Origin: Sorex araneus
Lineage: Eukaryota; Chordata; Mammalia; Eulipotyphla; Soricidae
Direction of reading: 5' to 3'
DNA length: 64,000 nt
NCBI RefSeq assembly: GCF_027595985.1
Contig: NC_073312.1
Coordinates: forward strand, 10,211,426 to 10,275,425
Below are positions 10,400 through 21,612 of the stretch, in pieces. Positions within the stretch are counted from its first letter, which is position 1, and every line of letters begins with the position of its first letter. The position numbers and the translations under genes are program-made. The notes below the pieces were generated by a model. It did not search any database, had not been told where the DNA came from, and saw only the letters and a program-made list of their open reading frames with translations.

Positions 10400-10854
10400 A
10401 TTTCTTGTTTTTTTTTTTTCTCCCCGTCCCCCTTCCCTTCATTGGTGTTGTTATGTTGTAGTGGGCAAGGGTCATGCACACACCTGGCCGTGGTGTCCAC
10501 TGAGGGTCGCACATCAGGGTGTGGTGCTTATGCACTGGGCCGACGCTCTGCTCTCCCTTCGTTGCGCTACTTATTAGTCGGAGCATAGAAATCATGCTAG
10601 TGGTGCTCGCCTGGGGTCACTGCAGGGTTCACACCTGTGCTGGCTGGGGTGCTCACACATACGTTTTTATTGTGGTGCTCACTGGGGCTTGCAGCCCTTT
10701 TTGTGGTTCTGCTGGAAATCATTGGTGGTGCTAGGGACCGCAGATAGCAGAGCCTCCAGGATCCCGCCTGGAGCATGAGGGACACCAGGGGTTTGAACTC
10801 ATGACCACATGCTTACCAGGTGGGCACTGTGAGGCCCTACACTCTTCCAGCCCC
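10400..10854 (-). mobile_element. Long unclassified SINE-like element
   Basis: Read on the minus strand it starts ggggctggaag, like the type A SINE, has a B-box-like gttcaaacccc, and ends in a poly-A (T run at 10409-10419). The body is about 420 bases rather than 170, and it contains repeated gtggtgctcac-like and ctggggt-like units. It is either a lengthened old SINE or a separate tRNA-derived family. Confidence 0.45.
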
Positions 10855-10951
10855 ATTGTTAATACCCACATGCAGGTGTGGAAGAGTCACTCAAGCCCTC
10901 ATAACTAGGCAGAGCCACAGGACCGAGCTTTCTTGGGGCCAAAGATCTCTC

Positions 10952-11082
10952 CTTTTGTGAGGGGCCACTCCCAGCAGTGCTTAGGGCTTACTCCTATTCT
11001 GTGCTCAGGGATCACTCCTGGCAGGGATCCAGGGGACCCTACGTGGTGCTGGGGGGAGATCCAAGGTCAGCTGCATTCAAAG
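10952..11082 (-). mobile_element. Degenerate type A SINE fragment
   Basis: Contains the antisense SINE words cagtgcttagggcttactcc, tgtgctcagggatcactcctgg and ggtcagctgcat, but is truncated at both ends. Confidence 0.6.
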
Positions 11083-11515
11083 CTTTGTTCTGTCCCCTTG
11101 GCCCTCAGGGTTCACTTTCTATTTCTTTCTCTGCTCTCTTCCTCTCCATCCCTCTCCTTCCTTCCCCTTCCTTCATTCCCCTTCCGTTCTTCCTTTATTT
11201 CTTTCCTTTTGGTAGCCAAAGGGTCTGGCTCATGGCATCTGAGTTCTCCAGCCTATTTGCAGCCACATCTGCTGAATCTTTTTTCCAGTCCTCTTTCTAC
11301 TGTACCAGCTGCTGCGGATTTACTTGGTGCTTTCATCAGGAAGTCGAAGTTTCTCCCTCTATTCTTTCTGTCAGCGTCCAATGCTGACACCTATTTCTCT
11401 CCGGGATGACATATTGAAAGCCGTTACACCTCTTTCTTATGCTTCTTAAACGTGTTTAAAATAGAGCAGGAGATTCATTCAGTTCACATACATTTGGCAA
11501 AGTTTAAACTCATAC
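11083..11515. other. Pyrimidine-rich then unique sequence
   Basis: A C/T-rich tract at about 11105-11210 is followed by unique sequence. No gene recognised. Confidence 0.5.
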
Positions 11516-11697
11516 TTTTTTTTTTTCTTTTTGCTTTTTGGGTCACACCCGGCGATGCACAGGGGTTACTCCTGGCTCTACACTCAGGAATTACTCCTGG
11601 CGGTGCTCAGGGGACCATATGGGATGCTGGGATTCGAACCCGGGTTGGCCGCGTGCAAGGCAAACGCCCTACCCGCTGTGCTATCACTCCAGCCCCC
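11516..11697 (-). mobile_element. Type A tRNA-SINE, near-intact copy (reference description)
   Basis: Family description. Read in its own sense, type A begins ggggctggagcgatagcac, with A box tagcacagcgg and B box gggttcgattcc, which gives an internal Pol III promoter. About 110 bases of body follow (catcccatatggtcccc, gagtaattcctgagtgcag, gccaggagtaacccctg), ending in gtgacccaaaaagc and an A run. Total length is about 175 bases. This minus-strand copy is close to consensus and is flanked by catac plus T-run duplications. I recognise the family as the SOR-type SINE of shrews. Confidence 0.9.
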
Positions 11698-12743
11698 ATA
11701 CTTTTTTTTTTTAAACCTGATCCAGGGAAATTCTTTTCACCTCTCCCTTAAGACCTCAGGGTGGTACAAGATCTTTCTCCTGTTTGAAAAGACAGGTGAG
11801 GTACTAATGTGCTGTGGCTCAGAAACCTTTCCAGGAAGTCTTTCTAAGGGTTTCTGGAAGCAACTAGAAACAAAGTATTTCTTCTAACCCCCTGCATTTT
11901 TGAGTTTAGGGATTTAAATCAAACAACTGATCGGGATTTACAATTCACAGTGCCAAGGTTTCTCCAGCTACAACAAAACACCTCTTGCTTTAAAAACAGC
12001 TGGGGATGCAATGGAACACTTATTTCTACACCTTGGCCTTACCTGATAAATCAGAAACTCTGGGAGTGGGGCTCAGAAAGGTACATTCTTACCAAGTATC
12101 CCAATGATTCTTATCCACACCAAAATCAGCACAACTTTCTTAGCCACATTAACATCTGAGAACTGCTCACTATACTAAATGGCAGATTCCCAAAACCCTG
12201 CAACCTCTAGCATCTGGCCCCGGAGCCTAGAATACAATGAATGTTTGTTAAACAAATTAATCCACAGTTTCTGACACAGTTTAGAATTTCTTGGATCCCA
12301 TCATACTATTGTAATTTAACACCATTTCAACATTGGGAAATCTTTACATTTTGGAATGTTTTTTTTTTTAAGCTCTAATAGATTTTATTTTGAAAGCAAG
12401 AGAGGAAAGAGGGATAGCGTTTGGTGGATTATTATGTCTTGGGGAAGGTCTTTTATGAATTCAACTGGATTACCTTGGTGGGCACACTGCTCTCCTTCAG
12501 AGTTGGGAATTGGTGGAAGGCACCCCCCGAAACCCCTCCAAGATGTGCAGGAAGAATCTGAAATGCTCACTTTTCTTGGTTGGAAATGAAGGCTTTCCAT
12601 TAGAGCTGTTGGAGCAGCAAGGTCACCAGGTCCATCCAGAAAGACTGGCATGGATTAGAGGCAGGAGCTGAGCATTACTTTATTTTTATCTGACTTTTAT
12701 TTAAAATACAAGGTGTATTTTCTATCTGGAAGCAAGGACTGCT
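11698..12743. other. Unique intergenic sequence
   Basis: No gene, SINE or other recognised repeat across about 1 kb. Possible very old repeat remnants cannot be excluded. Confidence 0.5.
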
Positions 12744-13255
12744 TCTTTTTTTCTTTTTTATATTAAAAATTTTTTATTGAATCATTGTGAGATACAGTTA
12801 CAAAGCTTTCATGCCTGAGTTTCAGTCATACAGTGATCGAACACCCATCCCTCCACTAGTGCACATTTTCCACCACTAATGTTCCCGTCCCCAGTATCCC
12901 CCCCATCCCTCCCCTTGCTCCTATTGCAGACAATTTCCCCCATACTCTCTCTATACTTTTGGGTGTTATGGTTTGCAACACAGATACTGAGAGCCTTCAT
13001 GTTTGGTTCTTTGTCTACTTTCAGCACACATCTCCCATCCCGAACGATCCCTCCAACTATCATTGACTTAGTGATCCCTTCTCTATTTCAGTGGCCTTCT
13101 CCCCCAGCTCATGAGGCAGGCTTCCAACCATGGAGCAATATTCCTGGCCTTTGTCTCTACTGTCCTTGGGTGTCAGTCTCATATTATCTTATTTTATATT
13201 TCACAAATGAATGCAGTTATTCAAGAACTGCTTAATACCCCCACAACAGAGAACA
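12744..13255 (-). mobile_element. 5'-truncated L1, 3' UTR end
   Basis: Antisense L1 3' end: an A-tail (as T and A/T-rich sequence), then attgaatcattgtgagatac, agtttcagtcatacagtg, catccctccactagtgcac. The same order of words recurs at 22197, 32815, 36948 and 41999, so it is a lineage L1 3' UTR. Confidence 0.8.
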
Positions 13256-13301
13256 TATATGATGTTTTGTGTGGAGTGGTCTACCCACTCTTATAAATAA
13301 T

Positions 13302-13302
<1 letters not shown>

Positions 13303-13338
<36 letters not shown>
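13303..13338. repeat. (AC)n microsatellite
   Basis: About 18 uninterrupted CA units. Confidence 0.95.
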
Positions 13339-13341
<3 letters not shown>

Positions 13342-13399
13342 CTCCTTATCTCACAAGGTTCAGGATGATGCTGTGCTATACTAAGAAAAAATAAAAATT

Positions 13400-13640
13400 C
13401 TCAGTGGTTACTTGTGTGTGGGCTTTACAGTCAGAGTGACTTGGGTTCAAATCCCAGATCTACCACTTAATTACTGTGTAATTTTGAATAAATTGCTCAG
13501 CTGGTTGCTTTAAGCCTGTTTTCATTATATGTCAAATGAAGACAATAATGGTAGTTTCCTCATAGAATTTTTATGAATAGTTAATTAGATAAGACACATA
13601 AAGCATCTGGTAGAACCTAGTAAAAGCAGACATCCAAATA
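13400..13640 (+). mobile_element. MIR
   Basis: Diverged mammalian-wide MIR: gggttcaaatcccagatctaccactta (B-box region), a middle with tttcattatatgtcaaatgaagac, and a 3' part with cataaagcatctggtagaa. Confidence 0.85.
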
Positions 13641-13800
13641 TTAGGAATTATCATAAGACTGTGTCACTGTGGTAGCTGATGGTTTGAGATTTTCCTTGGG
13701 TCTCAGTTTCCCCTTCCACACACTGAGGCAGTTGGCCTAAAGTCTTTTCATGAGGAAGTAACTTGAAATTATGGGTCAGCAAGTCATAACAAAATTTAAA

Positions 13801-13978
13801 GGGCTAGAGCTATAGCACAGTGGGTAGGGCATTTGCCTTGCATGCTGCCAACCTGAGTTCGATTCCCAGCATCCCATATGGTTCCCTAAACACTGCCAGG
13901 GGTAATTCCAAAGTGCAGAGCCAGGAATAACCCTGAGCATTGCCGGGTGTGACCAAAAAAAGCAAAAGCAAAAAAAAA
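13801..13978 (+). mobile_element. Type A tRNA-SINE
   Basis: Complete copy from gggctagagctatagcac through gccgggtgtgacc to an A-rich tail. It is moderately diverged. Confidence 0.88.
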
Positions 13979-14035
13979 TTTTACTATCCCTGCTTTTCTA
14001 GACTGGTCCCACCCCTATCAATAAGCAGAGCAATT

Positions 14036-14221
14036 TTTTTTAGGGGGGGTGGGGACTGTCAAGTTTGGATCACCCCTGGCTTGCTCAGTGCTTACTCTGG
14101 CTCTGTGCTCAGGCGTCAGTCCTGGAGGAGCTCAGGGGATCATATGTGGAGCCCGTGATTGTGCCGGAATTGGCAACATGTAAAGCAAATGCCTAAAACC
14201 CCGTGCCATCTTTCTGGCCCA
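14036..14221 (-). mobile_element. Degenerate type A tRNA-SINE
   Basis: Antisense words ctctgtgctcaggcgtcag, ggggatcatatgtggagc and ccatctttctggccc mark an old copy. Confidence 0.7.
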
Positions 14222-14795
14222 AACACAGCATTTTCATTAAGATGATAGATGATTATCCTAACAACTCGGCAGACTCCAGCTGTCAGTCGCCTTTGGGGAC
14301 TGCTGCAGTGGAAGAGAGCCTCCTTGCTCATTTCCTTGCTCACACTCCAGCTCTGACTAGTTCTATACTCCTCCCTCCTCCCACATGCTCGGGAGTGATG
14401 GTGTAAGTTCTTTGGGGACTCCATACGCAGCTGACTACCACCATTCGGCTTCCTTCTTTTCCCTTCCACCTTGGAAAATTTGGAGAAGACCCTCCTGAGC
14501 GTCTTTCGTGCTACTGTTTCCATTTCATGGGGGAACTTAACTTGCATCAAGTGTTATGGGAAAGAACATGCTAGATGGGAGCACTGAGAAGCTAGAACAG
14601 TGTTTCTTAATCAACCTTATTCTGATGGTGGCCTCTTCTGACCTAGTTTTCCTTGTTGTGGCCCGTCTCCTCTCCACCAGTTGGGCCCCTGCCAGCAGTC
14701 TTTTGCTCCACCCCAGTTACAAGATTTTGCTTGTGGACTACTTGGTAGGAGAGAGGATAAATGCTCACGGGCCATTATATATAAAAATTTATTTA

Positions 14796-14856
14796 TACAC
14801 ACACATATATACATGATATATATCATTCATTACATATATGTATATATATATATATC
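14796..14856. repeat. AC/TA-rich microsatellite
   Basis: An ACACAC run passes into alternating TA runs. Confidence 0.85.
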
Positions 14857-15226
14857 TTGTTAATGAACTAAAGCATTCAAGATGATGGGGAATCACTAGA
14901 AATGTTGTCCCAAGGAGATCATGGCATCATCTCAAGCTGACCTTTGGAAAGACGCTGGCATTATGGAGAGAATCTCAGGAGCACTAGGATTTTGAGGCAG
15001 ACAACCAATAGGACAAGAGAGGGTGATGGTGAGGGCGTGGTGGTGGTGGTGGAGCCACTGCTGCAGAAGAGGTGAAGAAGAGAGGATGGGATCCTGTTAC
15101 ATGTTCCCAGGTATCTCAACAGATGTTTGCAACTGACTAGAGGTGACTGAGAGTGATTGGGATTAAGGGGAAATTTGTAACTCGTTCCCTGAGACAGAGA
15201 GAGAATTAGATGCATTACTTGAAGCA

Positions 15227-15261
15227 GGGTATGTGTGTGTGTATGTGTGTGTGTGTGTGGG
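15227..15261. repeat. (TG)n microsatellite
   Basis: TG run with one TATG interruption, followed by a G run. Confidence 0.9.
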
Positions 15262-15533
15262 GGGGGTGTTGGCTCCAAAGTCCAGGGAGGCAGCCCTGAG
15301 TTGCAGCCGAGGTCGAAAAACCCGGAGGCAGGAGGGTGCAAGGGTGGGATAGCTCCTCATTGGTCACCTCACTTGGTGGGCTTTCTGGACGTTGGTGCCC
15401 AGCACCAGACAAAGAAAGTGTTGGAAGTGTCCTTGAAAGTCAAGCTCATAGTGATTCAATAAAATTTTAAAAATTGAAAAAAAAAAAAGAAAGAAAGTCA
15501 AACTCTGAAGAGGTCAGCCACCACCCTGCCACA

Positions 15534-15537
15534 GTGT

Positions 15538-15586
<49 letters not shown>
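15534..15586. repeat. (TG)n microsatellite
   Basis: About 26 TG units, directly before the minisatellite at 15600. Confidence 0.95.
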
Positions 15587-15587
<1 letters not shown>

Positions 15588-15599
15588 CTTTAAGAAGTG

Positions 15600-15980
15600 A
15601 GAACTCAGGGGTGAGGCCTCAGGGGATATGGCCTCAGGGGTATAGCCCAAGGGGTGAGTTCCTCAGTGGTTGAGGTCTCAGGGGATCTGGCCTCAGACAG
15701 GAATCTTCAGGGAGTGAGGCCTCAGGGGTGTGGCCTCAGGGGGTGCCTTAGGGAGAGAGGTCTCAGGGGGTGAGGCCTCAGGGGGGAGACCTCAGGGGCT
15801 GTGAGGCCTCAGGGGTGTCTTGGGGGATGAGGTCTCAGGGGTGAGACCTCAGGGGTTGTGGCCTTAGGGGATGAGGTCTGGGGTTTGAAACCTCTGGGGG
15901 TGTGGCCTTATGGGGTGAGGGCTCAGGGAGTTGAGACCTCAGGGGGTGAGGCCTCAGTGATGCTACCTTGGGTGTGACCC
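15600..15980. repeat. G-rich minisatellite, unit like ggggtgaggcctca
   Basis: About twenty imperfect copies of a 14-20 base unit built from cctcaggggtgtggcctcagg-like words, alternating 'gaggcctca', 'gaggtctca' and 'gagacctca'. The G-runs of 3-5 at regular spacing make G-quadruplex formation on the + strand plausible. Confidence 0.92.
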
Positions 15981-15999
15981 CAGCAAATGCGGCTTGGGG

Positions 16000-16437
16000 G
16001 TCTGTGGCTCCTCAGGTGTGGGATTTGGGGTACAATCTCTGGGGTGTCTCCTAGGACTGCCTTTGCGCAGATCCCAGGGGAAGGAGAAGGGGGTGCCCCA
16101 TGTGGCTTCAGGGCCAGGGCAGCTTTCAGGAGAAGGGTGCTGTGCCCGGGCGGCTCACCGCCCCAAGTCTGGCTCTTCCCTTCCCAGGGAGCACAATGCC
16201 AAGTGTGAGGTTTGGGCCCAGATGCCCACAGGTGTCAGAGGCCAAGGGACTGGCTCGGGGGTGGCTTGGGCGCGGGGTGGCGGGCTGGGGAAGGTGGCTC
16301 CCGCCTTAGCATGACTGCCTTGCGGGGCACGGGGGCGGAGAAAGAAAAGGAGATGTAGAGAAGGAGGGGGAGGCATGCTGAGTGCAGAGGAGACCAGAGT
16401 GTGGTGAATAAGGTCAGTCTTGAATCCAAGCTAAATT
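16000..16437. other. GC-rich unique sequence
   Basis: Moderately GC-rich, with short open frames on both strands but no splice-bounded exon or homology that I recognise. Confidence 0.4.
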
Positions 16438-16669
16438 CCCTTCCTCCCTTCCTTCCTCCCTCCTCTCTTCCTCCCTTCCTCCTTTCCTTCTTCCCTTCCT
16501 CCCTCCCTCCTCTTACTCCCTCCCTCCTCTCTTCCTCTCTTCCTCCTTTCCTTCTTCCCTTCCTCCCTCCCTCCACTCCCTTCCTCCCTCCTCTCTTCCT
16601 TCCTCCCTTGTCCCTTCCTCCCTTCCTTCCTTCCTCTGTTTTTTTCCTCCCCCCCTCCCTCCCTCTACT
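16438..16669. repeat. (CCTT)n / pyrimidine-rich low-complexity tract
   Basis: Imperfect TTCC and CTCC repeats over about 230 bases, nearly pure pyrimidine on the + strand. Confidence 0.95.
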
Positions 16670-16745
16670 CAGACCTTACTCCTGGCTCTGTGTTCAGGCT
16701 CGAGGGACTGGATGGGATGCTGGGGATTGAGCCTATATTAGTTAT
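16670..16745 (-). mobile_element. Type A tRNA-SINE, 3' portion, split by an insertion
   Basis: Antisense words gaccttactcctggctctgtg and gatgctggggattgagcc stop at attagttat (16737-16745). The rest of the same SINE resumes at 17697. Confidence 0.8.
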
Positions 16746-17125
16746 TTTTTTTTAATTAAAAATTTTTTTATTTTAAGTTTTTTATTTTATAAAGTAATTC
16801 ATAATATTTTATTGCATTTAATATTTGAACACCAATTCCACCACCATTATACCTTCCCACCACCATATTTTGGATGTTTCTATCCTGAACCCCAAACTCT
16901 GCCCCAAAGCAGATCCAAAATAATTGATTTTGTATTGTTTGTTGTGAAAAACTGCTGAAAATGCTCCAAAAAATGTTTCCTTGGGGGAAAGAGTGTGAAG
17001 ATTGTTGTATTTCACCCAGGGGCCATTAAGCCCTTCTATAAGAGATCACTAACATGTTGTTAAAGGTTGAGCCTTGTGTGCATAATATATATGCACATAT
17101 ATGCATATATATTTATATGCATACA

Positions 17126-17308
17126 AGGAGAGCCCAGCAAGCTACCGAGAGTATCTCGCCCACACTGCAGAGCCTGGCAAGCTACTCGTGGCGTATTTGA
17201 TATGCCAAAAACAGTAACAACAAGTCTCACAATAGAGATATTACTGGTGCATCCTCTAGCAAATTGATGAGCAACGGGATGACAGTGATACGATGTTACA
17301 GTGATATA
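17126..17308 (+). mobile_element. Type B SINE, head missing
   Basis: Body gagagcccagcaagctaccg, gatatgccaaaaacagtaac, tctcacaatagagatattac, ending gatgacagtgatac. The tRNA-like head is replaced by AT-rich sequence. Confidence 0.85.
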
Positions 17309-17320
17309 TATGTATATATG

Positions 17321-17373
<53 letters not shown>
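17304..17373. repeat. (TA)n then (GA)n microsatellite
   Basis: TA run to 17344 joined directly to a GA run to 17373. It grew at the 3' end of the type B SINE. Confidence 0.93.
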
Positions 17374-17375
<2 letters not shown>

Positions 17376-17696
17376 TTTTGGCTGCTGGGCCTGGGTCTCT
17401 TGGGGTGGGGAGGGGTCTCACCCGCCCCTCTCTGGGGCGCCCTGAATGAAACAGCCTCGCGTGGGGTCTAGCAGCATTGTTATGGTGTATGTTCTGTTAT
17501 GCTCCCTTCTGGGAAAGAAGGACATGCAACTCTGGATGGTGGACAATGACAAGATTATCTGGCATCAGTTAGAGGTGGTTTATGGGCGTGACTGCTGAAT
17601 TGCTGGAAGCAGGGGGATATGGGTGAAGGGTCCCCATTCCCGGTTCCATTGATCCGGAGTTTTCAATCACAAAGTCCCACATACTTGTGAACCTCC

Positions 17697-17747
17697 ATTA
17701 GTTATATGCAAGACAAGTGTCCTACCCGCTGTACAATCCTCGGTCCC
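17697..17747 (-). mobile_element. Type A tRNA-SINE, 5' portion after the split
   Basis: Resumes with atgcaagacaagtgtccta and cgctgtacaatcctcggtcc, completing the element interrupted at 16745. Confidence 0.75.
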
Positions 17748-19529
17748 TAAAGATCTTTATTCTTTATTGGGTGGGCAAAAGCTTTGGGGAAGGATTGCTA
17801 TTCAGTAACGGAGTTACTGAACCAGACAGGTGCAGGGAGGTGATGGAGCTTTGAGTCCCCCCACCCCCACCCAGCTATAGGCTGTAGGTGGGGAGAATGG
17901 AAGTAGATAAGCTGTCTTTGATCTCCTCAGGGATGTTGGCTCTGGTTAACGCATTAGTATCAGCACTCCTTTCTAAACATTATTTTATTTTCAGGTTCTC
18001 CTCCTGAGTTTCCTATTTCTGTTCAGGGACAAGTGGGAGGGTGGCAAATAACTTTCAACTCCGCAGCTAAATTGGATTGATCGGTGGTGACTGCGTGGGG
18101 TACCGAGGTGCAGGGGCTTCTGAGGGCTCATCTGAGCTCTGTGGAAAAGTGTGCCGATCGGTACTGATGTCTGCAGAATCACGGGAGGGGCTTTTGCAAT
18201 TCTACAATAAATAATTCGAAGTGATCTGTGGTCAAGCTGCTTCTCTATGTTCAGAAGGAGGAACTGGGTCCGGTTCTGGCTGAGCAAATTTCCTTAACCT
18301 GGGAAGGTCGTGAGTTAGGAAGCTGTTACGAACAACTCAGGCTGCGGATCCTGCAGGACGTACCCTAATCTTCAAGCCAACCCCAACAATACGGTCAGAG
18401 TGGCAAAACTTGGACTTTAAATTCTGTCTGCCGCTTTTACTAGGCATGTGAATTTATGACTAATTACCGAACCCCAATCAATCAGAATCCCCATCTGAAA
18501 ATTACTTTTCCTGACCAGGATGTGGAGTAGTGGTTAGGGTGCACCCCCAGTGTGTGCCTGAGCTAGCCTAAAAAATGGGGTGGGGAGCAGGGGATTAGTC
18601 CAAAATTTAATATTTATGTAATTATAATGATATAAATCCTGTTAACGGTTGAGTTGTGTACTGTATTTGTCAATAAGTCATCTTGGGAACAACTTTCATT
18701 TTCCTGACATTAATTGTTCTTTTATTTTTTTTAGTTAATTCGTCTGTGTATTAACTCATTTAAAATTGGCTTGAATGTAACTCCCCTTTCAACGGACTTA
18801 TATACATGAGAAAGTTTTTCGGTTCCCTCTTTTGAGGGACATCTGTCTTTGATGTTCCTATTCTTCTGTAACGGAGCCTTCTGGCTCTCTTTGTCTACTT
18901 CACAGCTATTTTCCTAGACCCTTTATTCACTGTTACGCTGGAGATCATTATCCTTAGGTTGGAAGCTGTTTTCTGGATTCTGTCTTTCTGTATATGACTA
19001 TTAACTCCCTTGTTTGGGTAGAACACGTCTTCAGTTGCCCTTTAGGGCATACTCACATAAGCAATTTCTCCCCTGAATTCGCACATCTAAAAGTTTCGCT
19101 ACTTTATCCCTACACTTACATGATTATTTACTTGAATGTAAATTCTGGGTTGCAGTGATTCTTTCTCAGAGTTTTCAGACTTGCTTTTTCTTTTAGCTGT
19201 CAAGACCTCAGTCTTTCGGTCAAGTCGAATGGTCTTCTGATTTGTAATCTTTCACCTGTGACTGTTATTTCTTTCAGGAAGTTTTTTTTTTTAAATGAGT
19301 CACTCTGGGGTATGTATTTTTGTGGCCTCGTGCTGATGCTCAGTGGAACTTTTCAATCTGGTAACTCATAGTCCTTCATTGGGAAATGATTTTGCATTAT
19401 TTCTTGGAGAGGTTTTTTTTTTGCCAGAAATTTTTTTTTATTCAGCTATGGTAAGGGGAGCATTCAGGAAACAATTGCCAACTGAGAGTTGCTGCATGAC
19501 TAAAGAAGCAGGGGCTAAAATTAAATGAT
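17748..19529. other. Intergenic sequence without recognised gene
   Basis: About 1.8 kb with no lineage SINE. An AT-rich unique stretch at 18590-18780 and the remainder could be old repeats or non-coding conserved DNA. I cannot tell which. Confidence 0.4.
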
Positions 19530-19625
19530 ACACAACTGTATGAGAGAGAATATTCACACTCAACATCTCAGATAAAGGGCTAATATCCAAGATAAAGAAA
19601 ATACTCGCAACCTTCGAGAGTTTTT
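19530..19625 (+). mobile_element. Short L1 ORF2 remnant
   Basis: The string aagggctaatatccaagat matches the well-known sense-strand L1 ORF2 motif region. Short and old. Confidence 0.55.
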
Positions 19626-19834
19626 ATCCTGCCTTTTACCCTGTCTTCCCCCTCCCCCCAAAACTGATAGTGGATTTCTGTATTGATCCTTTAATTTTCT
19701 TATCTCCTCCCTAATTTCTGTCAGTATTTTGAATGAGCTAATATGCTATAATGCATTTAGGACAGTAACTGGACAAATTTACCTTCTATTGTCCCTAGTG
19801 ATATTTTCATATTTTCAGTTTTATCATATAAAAT

Positions 19835-20079
19835 GTCACTGTCACTGCATCCCATTGTTCCTTGATCTGCTCGAGCAGGCACCAGTAATGTCTCCATTGT
19901 GAGACTTGTTGTTACTGCTTTTGGCATACCAAATATGCCCCGGTAGCTTGCCAGGCTCTGCCATGTGGGCGGGATACTCTCGGTAGCTTGCCATGCTCTC
20001 TGAGAGGGACGGAGGAATTGAACCCAGGTTGGCCGTGTATAAGGCAAATGCCCTCCCTGCTGTGCTATCGCTCCAGCCC
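19835..20079 (-). mobile_element. Type B composite SINE, complete
   Basis: Antisense copy from cactgtcactgcatcccat (right end) to gtgctatcgctccagccc (tRNA-like head). Target-site duplication tcatataaaat at 19824-19834 and 20080-20090. Confidence 0.92.
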
Positions 20080-20283
20080 TCATATAAAATAATATTTCTT
20101 ATTTGTGATTAACATTTTGATTCATCTGGTCCCATATATTTAATGAAATTCAATGAAAATTTCTTAGTTTTTATTAACTATAGTTCAGTATTCTAGGGCC
20201 AAAGTACCAGAAGGTACATATTTCCATCATTATAGACAGTTATATTGGACAGCGTTGCTTTAAGTGTTTTTTAAAAATTATTC

Positions 20284-20445
20284 TGGGGCTAGAGAAATAG
20301 TACAGTGGGCAACCCAGGTTTGATTCTCAGTACCACATATGATTCATCAAGCCCAGCCAGGAGAGATCCCTGAGCACAAAGCCAGGAGTAGGCCAAGGAA
20401 CAAGCCCAGATGTGGTCCGATGCCCCTACCCTTAATAAAAAATAC
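20284..20445 (+). mobile_element. Degenerate type A tRNA-SINE
   Basis: ggggctagagaaatagtac, then a deletion before the B box (caggtttgattctc), then tgagcacaaagccaggagta. Confidence 0.75.
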
Positions 20446-20582
20446 TCTGTTGTTTAAAACTTTCCTCATATTTCTGAGGTTAATATCATTTGGAGCCTCT
20501 TTTAATGTAAATGTAACTTGTTCATGTTTAATATAAAGATGCATAAAAGACCAAAGGATTTTTTTTCCTTTTTGGTACACAA

Positions 20583-20828
20583 ATTGAGCGATAGCACAGC
20601 GGGTAGGGTGTTTGCCTTGCACATGGCTGACTTGAGTTTGATTTCTCTGTCCCTCTCAGAGAGCCCAGCAAGCTACCAAGAGTGTCCTGCTCACTCAGCA
20701 GAGCCCGGCAAGCTATCCGTGGCATATTCGATATGCCCAAAACAGTAACAACAAGTCTCACAATGGAGACGTTACTGGTGCCCGTTTGAGCAAATCAATG
20801 AACAACAGGAGGACAGTGCTACAGTGCA
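20583..20828 (+). mobile_element. Type B composite SINE
   Basis: tRNA-like head (gagcgatagcacagcgggta) followed by the type B body (ctctcagagagcccagcaag, cgatatgcccaaaacagtaa, ggagacgttactggtgccc) and a gacagtgctacagtgc end. Confidence 0.9.
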
Positions 20829-21207
20829 TACAAATAGGACTTATTAACCTGTTGGCATGGAAATTTACACATAGGGTAGGGATGGTTCATTACAGACTGC
20901 TGACTATCAACTGGTATCTTTAGGTTTTCTTTTACATGAAGACTCATTAGAGAAATGTCTTCTAATAACCGCAATAACTATGTCCTGTAACCAGGGATAT
21001 AGTTCTCGACATTTCTAGCAGTTAAATCTGGGAACAGGGTAGAAGTCTTACTGGCTAGCTTAAATAGACGTTCTTTAAAAAAATTTTTTTTAGTTATATC
21101 TTGTGGCTTTCAATTTAGAGTCAATACATTTTCCAGTGCTTTCCTCAGGGAAGGAGAGCTAGACAGTGAGATAGAGAGTAAGAGTGATAGAGATCAAAGT
21201 GTAGGAA
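20829..21207. other. Unique intergenic sequence
   Basis: No gene or recognised repeat. Confidence 0.45.
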
Positions 21208-21395
21208 GGGGTCCAGAGAGCTAGTACAGCTGGCAGTCCTTACCTTGCATAGGGCTGATCCAAGTTGGATCCCTGACAGCACATATGCTTTCCCGAGCAC
21301 CACTTAGGAGTGATCCCTGGGCAGAAGCAGAGGGCCAGGAATAAACCTTGAGCACCGCTGCATGTGACCACCCTGTCCTACCCAACCACCCTTTC
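21208..21395 (+). mobile_element. Degenerate type A tRNA-SINE
   Basis: ggtccagagagctagtacag head, catatgctttcccgagcac middle and a C-rich rather than A-rich tail. Confidence 0.7.
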
Positions 21396-21435
21396 CCAAA
21401 GTATAAGAGTAAGACGTTTAAAAGGTAGATTTTGA

Positions 21436-21612
21436 TGGGCTGGAGAAATAGCGCAGGAGATAAGGCACTTGCCTTGCATGCGGCTGTGTGAACTGGAGGC
21501 TGGTGTGAATCCCTGGAACCACTGAGCTCTGCCAGAGGTCACTCCTGAGTACACAATTTGGAATAGCCCTGAGCACTGCAAGGCGAGGCTCAAACCACTC
21601 CCTCTTCCCACA
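21436..21612 (+). mobile_element. Degenerate type A tRNA-SINE
   Basis: gggctggagaaatagcgcag head; the body keeps cactcctgagtacacaa and cctgagcactgc. Confidence 0.72.

Larger units (their letters stand above)
16746..17696 (-). mobile_element. L1-type retroposon 3' end inserted into a SINE
   Basis: About 950 bases bounded by the 9-base duplication attagttat (16737-16745 and 17697-17705). The T/A-rich left end is the antisense tail. The start resembles the lineage L1 3' UTR (ccaattccaccaccattat). It contains a type B SINE fragment and TA/GA microsatellites at 17126-17373. The right part (gggtctcacccgcccctctc) is related only weakly to the element at 29720-30350. Confidence 0.7.

Noticed and set aside
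14430-14800. Possible DNA-transposon remnant (cagtgtttcttaatcaacc near 14600)
   Set aside because: Only a short string resembles known MER-type ends; no terminal inverted repeats seen.
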